64,000 bases of DNA. It comes from Bostrychus sinensis. Lineage: Eukaryota; Chordata; Actinopteri; Gobiiformes; Eleotridae. The notes below the pieces were generated by a model. The model saw nothing but the letters and a program-made list of their open reading frames with translations, was not told the DNA's origin and made no database searches. Location of the stretch: assembly GCA_020698575.1 (NCBI GenBank), contig CM036252.1, positions 25,993,206 to 26,057,205 of the forward strand, given 5' to 3'. Shown here piece by piece: positions 1 to 13,710 of this stretch (positions within the stretch are counted from its first letter, which is position 1; each line of letters begins with the position of its first letter). Position numbers and translations under genes: made by a program.

Positions 1-51
1 TGAACTGACAGAGCTCCTCAGGCAGCTCACACAGGCGGTTCTTGGACAGAT
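1..51 (-). CDS. lrch4: LRCH-family gene, coding exon 2 (partial, runs off left edge)
   Basis: Read on the minus strand, a polypyrimidine run and CTACAG acceptor (57-52) are followed by an open frame giving DLSKNRLCELPEELCQF. This is the start of the leucine-rich repeat region of LRCH proteins. The first codon (Asp) is split: its G comes from the exon at 24335 and AT from here, so phase matches exactly across a 24.3-kb intron. LRCH proteins have N-terminal LRRs and a C-terminal calponin-homology domain and act at the cell cortex (family knowledge). The remaining LRRs and the CH domain lie outside the window to the left. LRCH1 and LRCH3 have similar LRR starts, so the paralogue call rests mostly on exon 1. 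Confidence 0.85.
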   Translation of the reverse strand, partial: MCPRTACVSCLRSSVSS

Positions 52-353
52 CTGTAGAAAAAAAAAAAAAAGCACAATAACATGATGCATACATTTCATG
101 TTTTGTTATACTCCTTGTTTTCTGTGACACTTTAGAGATTAAAAACATTATAGGTGAACTTTTTCTTTTTTCACAAATGTGCAATGACAAGGCCAGGCAG
201 AAAGATGATCTACTATATACAACTGGGCAATGTCTAAAATCAAGACAAACTGGACAGTCAGTTTGCTGGAATGTAGCTAAGAATACATTGTTAGACTTTA
301 GATTCAATTTTCATTTTCAAGGTTTCAAGGACAGTTTGACTCTTGTAATGCCC

Positions 354-359
<6 letters not shown>

Positions 360-435
<76 letters not shown>
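360..435. repeat. (TA)n microsatellite
   Basis: An uninterrupted AT/TA run of about 75 bases. It generates spurious poly(Ile-Tyr) open frames on both strands. Confidence 0.97.
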
Positions 436-437
<2 letters not shown>

Positions 438-524
438 TTTCCAACAAGTGGGTCCGGACCAAAAAGTGGGTCTTATAGAGGTTGAAGACTAAATATTGTT
501 GTAAGTGCATGGAATGGTAAAACA

Positions 525-1513
525 TAAGGGTGCTCCGATCAGGGTTTTTGAGGCCGATCACCGATCACCGATCAGCCTCTGCTGTGATCGGCCGATACCG
601 ATCATGGCCGATACCGATCACGTGGTCTTCAATGTAGTAATGTATTGTATGCAGGCTATTATTAGTTCCATTTGAAAAATACTGTAGCCTTTGTAAATAT
701 AAAAGAACAACAAAATTCTACTTATTTTTGTTTTAGAAGAGGTTTTGTTGCATTATTGGTCTTTAATGTGTGCCCAGTGTCTGTGGCTTTGTTTGAATGC
801 TCCGCTGATGTAAAAATCAGCTGTTCTTAATTGGTTCCTTTAATGCGAGCCTGCGGGTGCAGCGCCTGTGTCCGCGTAACGCGCAGCCAAACCAGGTTGA
901 AACACAGTGGACTAAAGAGCAGACAGCTCCTGCAGCCAGTTTTGACAACGTCTGAATGAAGAAAACGTGCAAAGAGAGCAGAGAAGACAACGATGAAAGG
1001 TGCTCCTCTCAGACACACGGACACAAGGGCTGCCTTTTTACTTTCTCTTTCCATTAGCAGCCATTTGGTGCAGTTTAAGCCACAAAACGCACAGTTTTCT
1101 CCGCGCAACAAGACACAGGCAGACTCTGAACTTTCTTAATCCTTTTAACGTAACTGTTAGCGGGTGAGCTGTAGCTCTATTTACGTTGGTGTTTGCAAAT
1201 ACACGCACTGCTGCGCCTCGGTTCTGTCCCGTGCGCTCCTAAAGCAGGCGGGGACACAGCGGGGACACAAAGCAGCGCCTCCAGGGCAGGTTTGTGTTCG
1301 TTATAACCAGGGCTTAACTTAAAAACACTGCTAAAATAACGCTACTGCTGTTTAATCAAACTGGAGTTGCAGGACAGTAAATGTGAGAGCCTCACGTGTT
1401 TATTGTAATTTGATCGGCCCTTCTGATCGGGCCATTTTACCGATCACCGATCACTCTATTTTTAGCCATGATCGCCGATCATGATCGGCGGCCGATCGAT
1501 CGGAGCACCCTTA
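525..1513. mobile_element. Non-autonomous hAT-type transposon with perfect 8-bp TSD
   Basis: The ends are inverted: TAAGGGTGCTCCGATC on the left and GATCGGAGCACCCTTA on the right. Both are flanked by the identical 8-bp direct repeat GTAAAACA (517-524 and 1514-1521), the hallmark of hAT superfamily insertion. Sub-terminal regions on both sides carry many short copies of GATCGG / CCGATCA, several of them palindromic. The 989-bp body has no transposase-like frame, so it would need a transposase supplied elsewhere. The intact target duplication suggests a fairly recent insertion into the intron. Confidence 0.9.
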
Positions 1514-1521
1514 GTAAAACA

Positions 1522-4500
1522 GATCTTAAAATACATGTGCCATAGAGATCATAGTAAAATAATTTAGACTGATCTAAGAGACTTGCCTATTGAAACTATC
1601 TTTGCTTCTCAAAATAAGGATCTGGAACATTTCAGCAAGAAGGTTTTTCTCTGTCATAAGTTGTTTCAATTCCATTTCTACAGTCCAAAAACCTGCCCAT
1701 GGCCCATGATTAAACCCTGACCCACCACTTCAGAATAAACTGTTTTAACTAAAATAGGATTTACACATTTCATGGTGGTAATTTGACCATTTTGTGGATT
1801 ATGTCTGAGTGTTTCACATGAGTGTGTCCACATCAGTTTTCAACCTCTGCCCTGTAACAAGCAGACAGTTTGGGGGAAAAAAAAGAGAAACCGCTGCTGT
1901 GGCAGAATGTTGGCTGGGCCTCCAATCGTCCACTTTTGGACAAACTGGGTGAATGTGTCTGAAAATAGCCACTTCCTGCTGCCGTTTCCACTGTCACTGT
2001 ATGTAGGCCAGTCTCCTTCACCTTCAAGTCAATTATAAGTCAAATCAAGTATTCTAATAGACCCATCCATTCTCAGTATGGGCCTGACAAAAAGTACTTA
2101 AAAATTCCAGGAATTTCCAGTCATTCCTTGCCTTTCAATTCCAGTGATTAACAGTATTCCAAGTTTTCTAAGATGTGTAGAAAGCCTGCAAATTACCCCA
2201 TCCTGACTGCACCTCCAGATTGACCCTGGCATGACCATAAGCCCACAACTATCTCTATCTCCGACCTCTGCACCATTGGAGTGGCACAAAGTGGAAGCAT
2301 GTGTAGCCCATCCGATACAGCATGATAGACAGTCTATAAAAGCGCAGTGATTTTCAAAAAGCACCATTAGCACATAGCATTCACTGGCGGCAGGATGAGA
2401 CAGTCTGTCAATGGCAGACAGCCCAATGGCTCTTTATTGATTGCTGTTGGATGCAGGGGCTTGGAGGATGAGACAGGAGCGCTCTCTTTGTTACCCACTT
2501 TTTTATATGAGCCTGGACCTACTGGGCTCCATTTACAAAGAAATGTAACAAAAATTCATTTGAATTGTTTGATGACTTGATCTTTTCATAAAATCTGGTT
2601 TGCCGTCTAGGTATTGCCAAAGCTTTTATCCTATTGTAATAGTTTTGTTTGTTTTATAAGGGTGTCTTATAAATTCTCTAAAACAAAAATATACGTTTAT
2701 CCTCACCACTAGATGAGTATGTTTGTGTAAACAGCTATATCACTGTCTTGCATCACAATTAAATAAAAATCATATTCCAGTAAATCTGTCCTTTTTCTAA
2801 AACTATACCATGGCAGCCATTATTGCTTAACAAACTATTATTGATTTGATATATCATATCATATCATATCATATGGTATAGTATGGTATGATATGATATG
2901 TAGATACTATAAGAACTCCACTAAGGCATTGGCTGTTTGGCAGTGGTAAAGATACAGTGCCCAGACCTGGACATGAACCAGGATGCGTCTAGTTCTTATT
3001 CCCAAGCTCACAATCCTCTAAAATACCTGGATACATGGTGATCCACATTCACATACAAAAAAGTTTTTTTTTGTTTTTTTTTTTCCCTTTACAGATCCCT
3101 TGCAGTGAGAATTAGTATTGCCTGTAATAATGCCTGCAGGGATAACCCTAACTTGCAATAGGAGAGATAGATCAGAAATTACTGGATACATTAAATTTCC
3201 GGATCCACACCAAAAAAATCCTTTCTTTCTATTATTGGAAATTTATCCAAATTCAACATTTTTTTTTTGTTATCTTGCAAAAAGAACCAACCAACCAACC
3301 AACACCTGCAAATACTCCTTTGACACAGGTAATCATACAATATATTTTACATATTGTATTCATGTGTTTAGGGCAAGTCATTTTTCAGGAAAAAAAGTGA
3401 TTCTTATGAAAAAATTGCATGGCAATTTTTGATGTTTGTTAAAGCAATTCTTGCTATTCTTTTCTGCGGTTTAATTAGTAGTTTGGGTCAGTGTTGTTTA
3501 CTGCATTGTTCTATAGCAAGTGCCTGCCAAGATCATTTCACTCGAGTAAAAACACCCATATGAAAAGGGAAAAGCTAACAAAGTTGGCTTCCCTCAGTTG
3601 GGCCAAATTAGAAAAAGAAATGACGTCCTACTGTGTTTAATAAAGCAGGGAGCACATTGACTTGACTGGCGAACAGCGAACAAAGGATTTCATTAGAAGG
3701 CCCATTTCACATGGCCTTAATAAACACTGTGGGTTCAGAGAGTGAGCAAGCTTTCTTTTCTTGTACAGTAAATGTGATCCCATACAGTGGCTCCGTAGCC
3801 CCGTCTCTGTCCCATAGCTGGAGGGGAGCGGTCGGAACAATGGGTGGGGGGTGGAATGGGAGCATATGTGTGTCTGTGGGAGAGGGCACTGGGGGATGGA
3901 GAGGTACTGGCTACTGCAAAAAAGATGATGGAAAACAAAGGGTGGAAAAATGCCCATTCAGTAGACATTTTTGGTAGTGGTGGAGTGGTGCCTGGAGTTA
4001 AGTTGACTAGCCATTATAGTCAGTGGTTGAATTAGCATTAGCCACCAGAAATCACAAATTGTGCATATAATGGCACTGACAATCTGTATGTTCTTATTTA
4101 AAAGTCAATTTGTACAACCCTATCCACAACAAATCAATTTTGCAATCTAAAACATGTTACTACTATTTACAAGTTCTACTATTCTCTCTCGTCAAAATAA
4201 ATGTGAAAGTTCTTGTTGAAGGCCCTGTCCATTTGGTCAACACAGGTGCAAAACACAATAGCACCAACAGCCTGTCCCAGCTTTGCCTCTGATGGTGCCA
4301 AATGTTGTGGTAGTTTTTCTTGGAGTTAAGCCAGACCGAACTGCCAAGGGGCATCATGGGAAAAGCATGTGCAGTGGAATGGGAGAGGGTGAGCCAGTGA
4401 AACGTCCAGTCTTGAAGGGGTTGCCATGGTCCAGACTGCGGGGCGCTGGCTTTAAACGGACATGGTTCAGGGCCAAGTCTCAACAAAGCCTTACAAGGAG

Positions 4501-6972
4501 GAGGTGCACGATGACAGTTCCTGGTAAAAGGCTGACTCACATGGGCCTCTTTATGGTTTGGATAGGGTTTCTTAATCATTCTTACATCCAGATGGGGCAG
4601 TGTGCCTCACAGCTGGAGGCAGTGTCAATGATAACTCTTTTGAGATGAGGGGAGCAGGCTGACATGTTCTTTAATCTGAGAGAAAGTGTTCCTACTGCGG
4701 CAAACACAAAGTGTGTATTGAAGCAGATCATATCAAACAAATTTGTCGGGCAAAAGAATGTAACAGAATGTGCAAAGGTTTTGATAATTATATCTATACA
4801 GATACATTACTGACAATGTACATACCTGTGCATGGAGCTCATTTATAGTACATACACATGTGCAGGATAGTCTCTTAATACTTCGTCTCAAAAGTTGGAG
4901 CATGACTTTGCTCTGGTTGGTTAGCTATCCTGGCCCGAGGATAGCCAACTTTCTTAAAATACATTGAGTTCTTTCATTCCCTAGGTCTACTTCTAAGTAT
5001 AATACTACTATAACAACCACAAATGCCACCATTTCACATCCTTAAAACCTAACTTGACTGGACAGAAAAGAATTAGGATGGCTATGCAAGATAAGGGAAT
5101 GTTTATTTTAAGGCCAATGTTAATTTTTTTTGTGGAAACCATATCTCAGGGTAATCCAGAATTGGCTCATTGAAAACATGATTGGAATGATTGGAGTTCG
5201 ACTGAAACAAAGTCCATCCCTAAAGGTCACCTCTTTGTGAGGATTAATCCTAAATGACCACTTTGGCTTAGTTGACCTAACTTGACCTCTGTGTCGTTAC
5301 CATGGTGATGTGCAAATTTGGTGCCAGAATTAAGACTAAGGTTGCCCATCTTTTGCCTGGAGAAACCATGCACAATATGTGGACAGTTGATACCATTGAC
5401 AGTCAGTAGTGGTGGATAAAGTTCACTATGGCTAGCTTGGAGGTGTATAGAGAGGTGGGGGTTTCATCGGTGATCTGATTTAGTTTGTGTGCAAATTTGC
5501 TCAGTGCAAGCTCAGACAATTCACACATGGGCACATCATAATATGCCATGTTTTTCAAGTTAAGAAATAGGGCAAATAAAACAATAAATACAAATATATA
5601 TATATAACCACTCAAGAAGCAAAGCAATGTCTCAATCTTGCAATGACAAAGATTTAGAGTACAAACCAACTAAAACTGGCAATATTTTAGTTCAGAGGTA
5701 AATGCGCTTTGCATTTTTATTGAGTTCTCATATTAGATACAAAAGATTCAACTGTTTCGAGAGACTAAAATAAAGTTATGTTATGTTAATCGATTAACTA
5801 TAATTGACGAATATTGGGTAAGTGACTAAAATCAGGGAATGGCTAGCTCCATAAAGCGTTGATTTAGTCATGAGAGAATATAATTGCTATTTTTGTTTTC
5901 TGTACACATTTTCATTTTGCAATCATTGAGCTCTACTGCAACTTCAGCTAATATCTATGCGACTCTAATATATTTCATGTTTATAATTCGCTGCAGCACT
6001 TTCCTGGCTATTAGCAACAGAAGCTAACCTTAGCCAACTCTGTGACTGTCATGCTTTGCATTTCCCAAATTCTGATCTCATTCTAAAATTCTGGCACATA
6101 CACCCAACATTGCAACAAATATTCTCTGAAAACACTGTTCAAAGGCTTTCTGCTCACCACCATAGTGAGGTCACACTTTTATTAGCCCACTCCTTTTTAC
6201 TGTCAAACTGTGATACACAGAGCGGACCCTGCTACAGTAACGCAAACCACCTGCTGCTATCAAATCACAGGCTCAACTTCAGCCAGGAGTGAAAAATACT
6301 TGAAAATCTCCAAACCACACGGCTACAATGTTGTTTTCATCTAAGCTGTTTGCCATTCTAATGTACAAGTGTACTGCAGCCTCTTGGAAACTAAAGTGTT
6401 CCCTCCATTTTAAGTTTAGAAGTGTTTTGCAAAGACTCTGTTTATGAGGTAGAGACAGGGCCTAAAAGCACCGACGAAGGATTTCAAAGGATCAGAACCT
6501 CAAGGAGGATTGCCATGTCAGAGCAGGAAGCTGCGTCCAATTACAAGTCAGATCCACTTCAGACACTTACATCACCGCTGACCCATTGACCTCCACTGCC
6601 AACACATGCAAGAGTTTGGGATGAACTAAAAAAAAAACCTCAATTAAAAAAAGTTGCTTTAAAATACAAAAAAATACATACAGCTCATATTTCACAACAT
6701 AAGCAAGAAACCTAAGCAAGAAAATCAACAACACTACATTTGGTCAAGAAATAGACAGACAAAAGCACAAGTTGATAGAGCTGTAAATAGTTTAAAGTTA
6801 GGCCTGCACTGAGTATTTAAAAATTATGACAACATCACTAAATGCAATGTTTGCACGCAACAAGATTATGCTTGTTCAAACAAAGCTTTAAACAAACAGG
6901 TGCAGCCAAAACATAATGTTTAGACCGGTTTGTTCCTAGTTTAGACCTCTACCATGAAGGTTATCTTCTTTC
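1522..6972. other. Intronic sequence, no gene recognised
   Basis: AT-rich unique-looking sequence. The open frames here, including a 138-codon minus-strand frame at 4163-4579, show no recognisable domain or splice structure. A CATAT-type repeat at 2845-2900 is listed separately. Confidence 0.6.
2845..2900. repeat. ATATC/GATAT pentanucleotide repeat with internal inversion
   Basis: Tandem CATAT units on the left half switch to their complement (ATATG units) on the right half, around a short ATGGTATAGTATGGT centre. The tract can therefore fold back on itself. Confidence 0.85.
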
Positions 6973-7130
6973 CTTTTGGCTTTTCCCATTTGGGGTCGCC
7001 ACAGCGTCAACATCATCTGCCTCCTAGCAACAAGTAATTTGCATATTTTTCCTGCCCTTCCTGACAACTCATTCATCCAGGTTTGGGACTGGCAGAAGAA
7101 GTACACTTACTTGGGACCCATTCTGGCTGG
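6973..7130 (-). repeat. LINE-type 3' tail fragment (RTE-like, tentative)
   Basis: The segment reads like the reverse complement of a dispersed fish repeat whose tail contains a GGGTCGCCACAGCG block and a GCCCTTCCTGAC...CATCCAGG block. The same repeat, in the other orientation, is recognisable at 29040-29175 and 42165-42305. The clade assignment is from memory and uncertain. Confidence 0.5.
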
Positions 7131-9082
7131 ATTATGCCAAGGAGTTGCCATTTTTCTTTTCTTTTCTTTTTTTTTTTTATATACAATAAGAATCTTCACA
7201 ATAATGACATATTGCAAGTTTATTTTAATATGTAACCCTTTTGAACATTCCAAAAGCATAATACATCAAATGCAACAGAACAATATAATCTCGTCTCTAT
7301 GATGACTTAGTTGTTTTCATATGACAAAGGTGCTAAAAGCTGTTTAAGAGCTTAGCTGAAGTCAGTAGAGCAGGGCATGTTTTGGCCATAACTGTCAAAG
7401 TCCATTAACCTAATCTTCTTAGAATGACAAGAACCCACCTTATGTCGCCGGCCTCGACAAAAATGCCATATACATATACACACAGCCTATAAGAAACAAA
7501 TGCAAAACAAAGTCATACAGGATCCCCTCATTGCACTTTGCATTAGTAAGTGCAAGTCCTAACAGGCTGGGAACCACGGGGATACATCTGATGACTGCAG
7601 GCATCACAAGACCAGATACTGTGCTGTCAACTCTCTGCAGGAGAATGCCCCACTAGTGGCTTTTACATACAGAACAAAGTATGCAAGCATTCTTTTGAAA
7701 TGGTTTCTTATCTTGAACTAAAATCGATGCTTGGTTGAGTTGAACAGCTGGTCAGACACAGAGCATACTGTCTCATCTTGACTCAATGACCTGAACATAA
7801 CTCATGATGACTACATGATGACATATACCAGCCAGCTGACAGGAGGAAAGAACAGGTAGAAACAGGAACTTGACCTGATATAGCAATACAATATACAGTT
7901 ACAATATAGCTCAAAGTTCTTTTATTAGTCTTTATCTTGGTTAGCATTTAATTATCTGTATAGCAAAAAACAACTTACAAACCAAAGGACTACATGAATC
8001 ACTGTGCACTTTCATTCATCAGCATCTTCCTTCATTCAACGTCAACAGACGCAAAAATTCTTCGTAATTTTTAAACTGCTCTTTTAATTTGTTCACCCAT
8101 TTTTGCATCTATATCTTGTGTTTTGGAACCATCTTACATTTGAATTCAATTCAACTTTTATGCCAGGCCATTTAAATCACAAGTGCAATACAAAGCCTTA
8201 AATATTAAATGTTTTTTTCACCAAAACATGTGTCATTTTATGCTATGTTTTATGTTTAAGGAGATTCCAAATAGCATCTCAGTAGAATTCTGAATGTATA
8301 ACAGCGCTAAATAAAATAACTTTCAATTAGCTTTGTAGCTTTGCAACATCATTAAAGGGTAGTTTGGGGCTTCCATTATAATAAGAGGCCAGCATGACTT
8401 ATTGTACTCCGACAATCAGTTTACAGTGGACTGAATTTCACTTCGGGCTTGATATGCAAAACAATACTTTTGATTGGCTAACACTCCTTCCCCAAACATT
8501 TCCTGGCCCCCCACTTTCAAAAATATAGCTTAAGCACCCATAATCCATAATACAGAAGCCAAAATACAAAAAGGTGCTTCTGTGTAAATGCTATAAGTGA
8601 GACATGGTAATATTGTGCAGAAACTAGTTCTGAGTAAGTCTGTGTCACCTGCAGAACAAGGGAGAAGAGTTGGTGAAAAGGGGAACAGAAAAACAGAAAG
8701 AGGGGTGGAGCGAGTGAATAAGAGATAAAAGCTGTACAAAAGATGTGCGAGCAGGCGGCACAGAGGGACCTGAACAAAGCCATGTCAAGCCTCAAAGCAC
8801 AACTTTTCCAAGAAGTAACACACCTACTTTTGGCTGCACAACACAAACTTTGTAATGTTTGTAGCGTTTGTTTGTAGAGATGCAGCAAGGAAACTGTTCT
8901 ATGTAACTGAAGAAGTGAAAATACACATTGTATATACTTGCTCCAGTCTGGAGAGTTTTAATATAAGTTTTCCCTGATGTAGATTAGTCAAAAGACTGAC
9001 AGCTAAAGAGGTCATAAAATGAGTAACTCTGGATAACAATTAGTGTCTGTAAAGTCTACAAAGTTATTACAAAAGTCATAAT

Positions 9083-9522
9083 TAGGGCTGCACAATATAT
9101 CGCAAAATTATCGTTATCGCAATATCAGCAAAGGCAATATCCGTATCGCAAGAATCTAAATATATCACTATGGTCGTCGATCTGGCAGAGATTTACACTG
9201 AAGAACCATTTTTCACCAGAGCCTTAAAAGAACATGTGTTGTGACCAAATAAAACATTTTTAAAAGTCCAGTTTCAGTGGTAATTTAATTAATTTAGTAA
9301 CAGCTTAGCCTTGTTTTATTCCTGGTTTAGTCTGTGTTAAGTTTTGATTTTGTCGCTGTTTTGACTTAAATACAGGAACTTCGATTTTTGTGAAATATAG
9401 TGAATTTAACTTACTATGTTCGAAAAGTAGGCTATATTTTCAAATATCGCAATAATATCGTTATGTCAATTTTCAACATAGTTATCAAAAATCTCATGTT
9501 TTCTCCATATTGTGCAGCCCTA
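9083..9522 (+). mobile_element. hAT-like MITE, TAGGGCTGCACAATAT family (copy 1)
   Basis: Terminal inverted repeats TAGGGCTGCACAATAT and ATATTGTGCAGCCCTA bound a 440-bp element with no coding capacity. Sub-terminal sequence is rich in ATCG/CGAT and 'atcgcaatatc' words. The 8 bases outside each end (gtcataat / ataataat) match at 6 of 8 positions, consistent with a decayed hAT target duplication. Related copies lie at 29593-30052 and 62343-62673 in the opposite orientation. Confidence 0.8.
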
Positions 9523-12500
9523 ATAATAATTGATCATAAAATATTGAAGGATTTCCTTCTTTGTCATTTTGTAAAAACATAAAAGAGAGCGCCTTTGACC
9601 AAACAGCAAGTGCACCATTTTGAAATTTCACTTTGAATAACATATATTCATTACATTTTACGGCTTACTCCATATTGAATCTTAGTGGGTTGGAGGCTAT
9701 GCCAGCTGCTTAATTGCTGTTAAACGCAAGGCTAACATTTAGAGACAACTGATAACTATTTACTTTCTCATTTAGTCACTAGGAGCAATTAACTGCACCA
9801 GCATATGTAATATAGATGTTTTTGGACCTGGAAGTTGGAGTACCTATAGTAGCGCAAATAGACAAGTTACTAGTCCCTGTCACTCTGCAGCAAGTATGAC
9901 ATAAAGACTTGCATAAAAGATTTGCAAAGAGTGGCCATTTTTTGTAATGTCTAGACATAACCAACATGTTCACCTGGCCCCATCTAAAAAAAAAAAAAAA
10001 AAACGAGACAAGTAATTACGCGTGCCACCTGACCTGATGGTGCGTGGGTTTCTTTCAGTTGGTTGCCAATGACGACACCTCTCCATGTCTGAGCGCGGTG
10101 GTGAGGCAGGATGTGGTGTTTTGATTCCTGCTACAGTGTTAGTTACATCAGAACACCACAGCTCTCGGAGTGTGTCACAGACTGAGCAACAAGTTGAGCT
10201 GCCACTGAACTTTAGCCACATAAACACTGCTAAATCTTGTACGACATGCAGAGCATAAAGTCAGAGCGTGTGTGGTAAGTGGTGAGCTGGTCAACAATGA
10301 AAATGATTTACAGTGGGTGTATGCATGTCTTTACAGCAGTGTAACTATTTTAAGTGACATATGGAAATCATAAACGTTACCTGATTGTGGTCAAATTGGA
10401 CATTTTTCTGTGCACCATAAATCTTTTTGTGAGATTCAAACTGAAATCTTCACATGAAGCTAAATCAAGCTATACCATAATCCATGTACATAAAAGTGGA
10501 CTATTATAGCATTAAATCACTTTTTTTCAAGTTTCTGTCACACATAGGCGGAACATTCCTCATGAAACAATAAGTTAAGCAAACCTCAATACATTTTCAA
10601 TGGAAAGATTAGCATTAGCAGCCAAAATTTGCCTAGGTGGTGAACACTGGCAATTGCCTCAGTTTCTTTCTATGTGATTTTTAGAAACAGTTGGCTAAAT
10701 TTTAGATTCTAATAAGTCAGTAAATTGTTACGCTGAACAAGATGGTGCTTGCTGGGATTTTACAAAGCCTATAACTCTATAAGTTTGAATAGTGTGTGAA
10801 CCATGTGCTCTTATAAATTTGTACAGTTATTTGCAAAACAAGTCATAGTTACCTAAATCTGTCTACTTTTTTGGGTTTTAATTTGCTCCCCCATCAAAAT
10901 CATAAAAACTGCTACTTTGGTAATGGCAACATCAAGCTCAACAAAGACTGATTTAACTTCAAGATAAATTATCCAAAGATTACACCACAAATCACACCAC
11001 AATTACAACCCTTTCATTTCAATAACTAAGTTGGTACACTTGCTTTGGAAAGTAATAAACTAAGTGTTTCATAATAAATGTACCTTCAGGGTATGCATGC
11101 ATCAGCCTCTCAGACATGTAACTGCCGACTGAAGGGACAATGGAGTGACTAGGCAAACCTCAGGTGACTCAGCTAGACAGCAAGCTATAACAAGGAATTA
11201 TGGGTGATGTCTTTTTTCACAAGATAGTAGTTTCAAATCTTCTCCCTCTAAGAACTGTAATTCCAAAACTTGAGCATCCAGTTCATTTAATTTAGATAAT
11301 ACATTTAAAATTATGAACCAAAAGATCGACCACACATATGAATATTTTTTCTTTAATATCATAATCTTAGTTTTCTACAGGCATCTCCTTTGTCCATCAA
11401 AACAAAAACAAAAAACAAAACTTAAACCATTTTGATAATCTAATATCCGGTTAGTGTCACTAGCTACACAGACTGTGCTAACTTAGTTCCAGTACTCAAG
11501 TCCAAGTGTTTTTAAAATATAATGAAAAATGAAAAATATTTGCTGCAGGCTTCAGGTCCATTAAGATTTGTTATGAGGGAGATAACTGTCATGTGTTCCA
11601 TTAACAAACCCTTTTAGCAGTTTTGCTCTTAACATAAAGGGCGTGGGAGAAGTACAGTTTTGGAGAAGTACTGATGATAGTGCGATAGCATTTATGACAG
11701 ATTACAGTGGTTTTTCTCACGTTGGTTCCCTCACACTGCCTTGGGTTTGTCTCTGTCCTCCTACACAGATTCCTCCTCTCCCTGTCAGTGTATGCGCCTT
11801 CTCCACCTTCTACGGTCTCCTCTCCCCCGCCTACAGGCTGCAGGTTTCCTTTAGCCCATGTATGCAAAACACACAGCGTTCATGCAAAAGGGGGAATACT
11901 ACACACCACAAGACAACATCTACACAGCAAACCAATGGAAGTTGGTTGGAACTACTGAATGCTGAGGAATGAGGGAGCATCAAAACCTGAAATGACTGAA
12001 AAAGCAACAGAGCACGAATGGTACCTTGGAGCACTCCATGACAAATACAAAAAAACAATAACAAATTATAGGTCTTTATAATTAGTAAAACTAACAATTT
12101 AACAGAAATTTGGAAATGAATAATGTGGAAATTGTAAAAAACATATATTTAATGTCAGTTTGGTACAGTTTTCATTTTAGAATCAGTATGAAGAATAGGG
12201 CAAAAATTAAGGAATATGTAATATAAGATATTAAAAATATGTTTTGCATTCACAATTGTATTACAACTGATGAAAAAAATGAATCAAGGACGGTTCCTTG
12301 GGGCAAAAGGTAAATTAAGAATGAAAAACTGTAAAATATGATTGTTATTGCAGAGTGTTTTTATAAATCTATTTAAAGCAGATTGTAGTATTGCATCCTG
12401 TTGACCTCTTGTATGGACCAAAATACTACTGTAGCACACTTTTGAAGCATTTCATTTTATTTAAAAAGTTATTATAACAAATAATGTGTTGGGAACCAGT

Positions 12501-13470
12501 ACAGTGCCTAGCAAGCTAAGCTTTTCAGTGCAAAATAGGTTTATGAGTGTATGGGATTTGTGGTGACTGCCCCATAGGCAAAACGCAGAAGAAAAGTAGC
12601 TGACAGTAACATGACAAAGCCACACAAAACTGGCATGTGTCAGTGTTCCAATAAAACAGGTCATATTACAATTGTGTGAGAGATTAGGAGCACAGTAACT
12701 CAATCCTAATACTGGAGTAGCTGTACGGGGGCACCCACAAACTGGTCCCTTTGCACCTTTTTCTAGGCCCCAAGTGAGCAAACAGCCATCTGGACACCAA
12801 ACAACAGGGGAGCTAATAGACCTGCTGGGTTACATAAGGGCCCAGGCTCTCATTATTCCCCATGCAGACCAGCCACGCACACCATTACATTATTTACACA
12901 TTATAGTGTTAGATTGTGTTACAGGACAAACCCAGAGCCCACAGCCATGGGACTAGAGCCTAATAACAAACCACTACCTGCTGGGCCTGCACTACACAAC
13001 TGCAAAAACATGTCAAAACAAACAGCTACTTAAAAATACAATATTTTTGCAGTTTTCATGATTCAATGTAAAGCCAAATGACACAAATGACATGTACACT
13101 CTTAAAATAAAAAAAAAATAAAAAAATCACAACAGTAGCTCAAAACACAATGCAATTTGAAATTGGGTCACTTAGAGTGATGCTGTTTGCAATGAAGCCA
13201 AGAGCTGTAGGCTTGAAGGTACTTTTTATCCTATTGATTGATATTGATATTACTTATGAGATAATTTGATAACGCTGACAATTGAAGAATGATCCCAACA
13301 ATGCCTGAAGACTATGGTGCCAGTTACATGTCAACAGTTTTCTATGAAAAGAGAAAACTTCTGTGTGCGATTTGACCGTTCCTTTACATGAGAATGAAAG
13401 TAGCATCCACAGAATGACATTCCAAGCCACTATGCTGATGGATATTTAATAATTTGGATTTTATTGTTTT
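9523..13470. other. Intronic sequence, no gene recognised
   Basis: AT-rich sequence with short A-runs (for example near 9987) and no recognisable coding exon or transposon ends. Confidence 0.55.
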
Positions 13471-13710
13471 TATATATCATGCAGCCCCTCAATTGAGATC
13501 CTCAATGATCAAAGATAGCATAAACAGAACAAAATAACGACAACAAAAACACAGAAAACAAACAACAAACACTAAAAAATAATATACCAAAAAAAAACAC
13601 ACATACATATAAATACAATTCCAATAGCATCAACACATTTTTTTCACACAGCTCATCACAGTATTCCAGTTACTCCTTCACCAGTACTCTTAATAATGTC
13701 CAAGTAGTGC

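Noticed and set aside
177..561. Poly(Ile-Tyr) frames on both strands
   Set aside because: Direct translation of the (TA)n microsatellite.
4163..4579. 138-codon minus-strand open frame
   Set aside because: No recognisable domain, an overlapping 121-codon frame lies on the other strand, and no splice-site or start context supports it.
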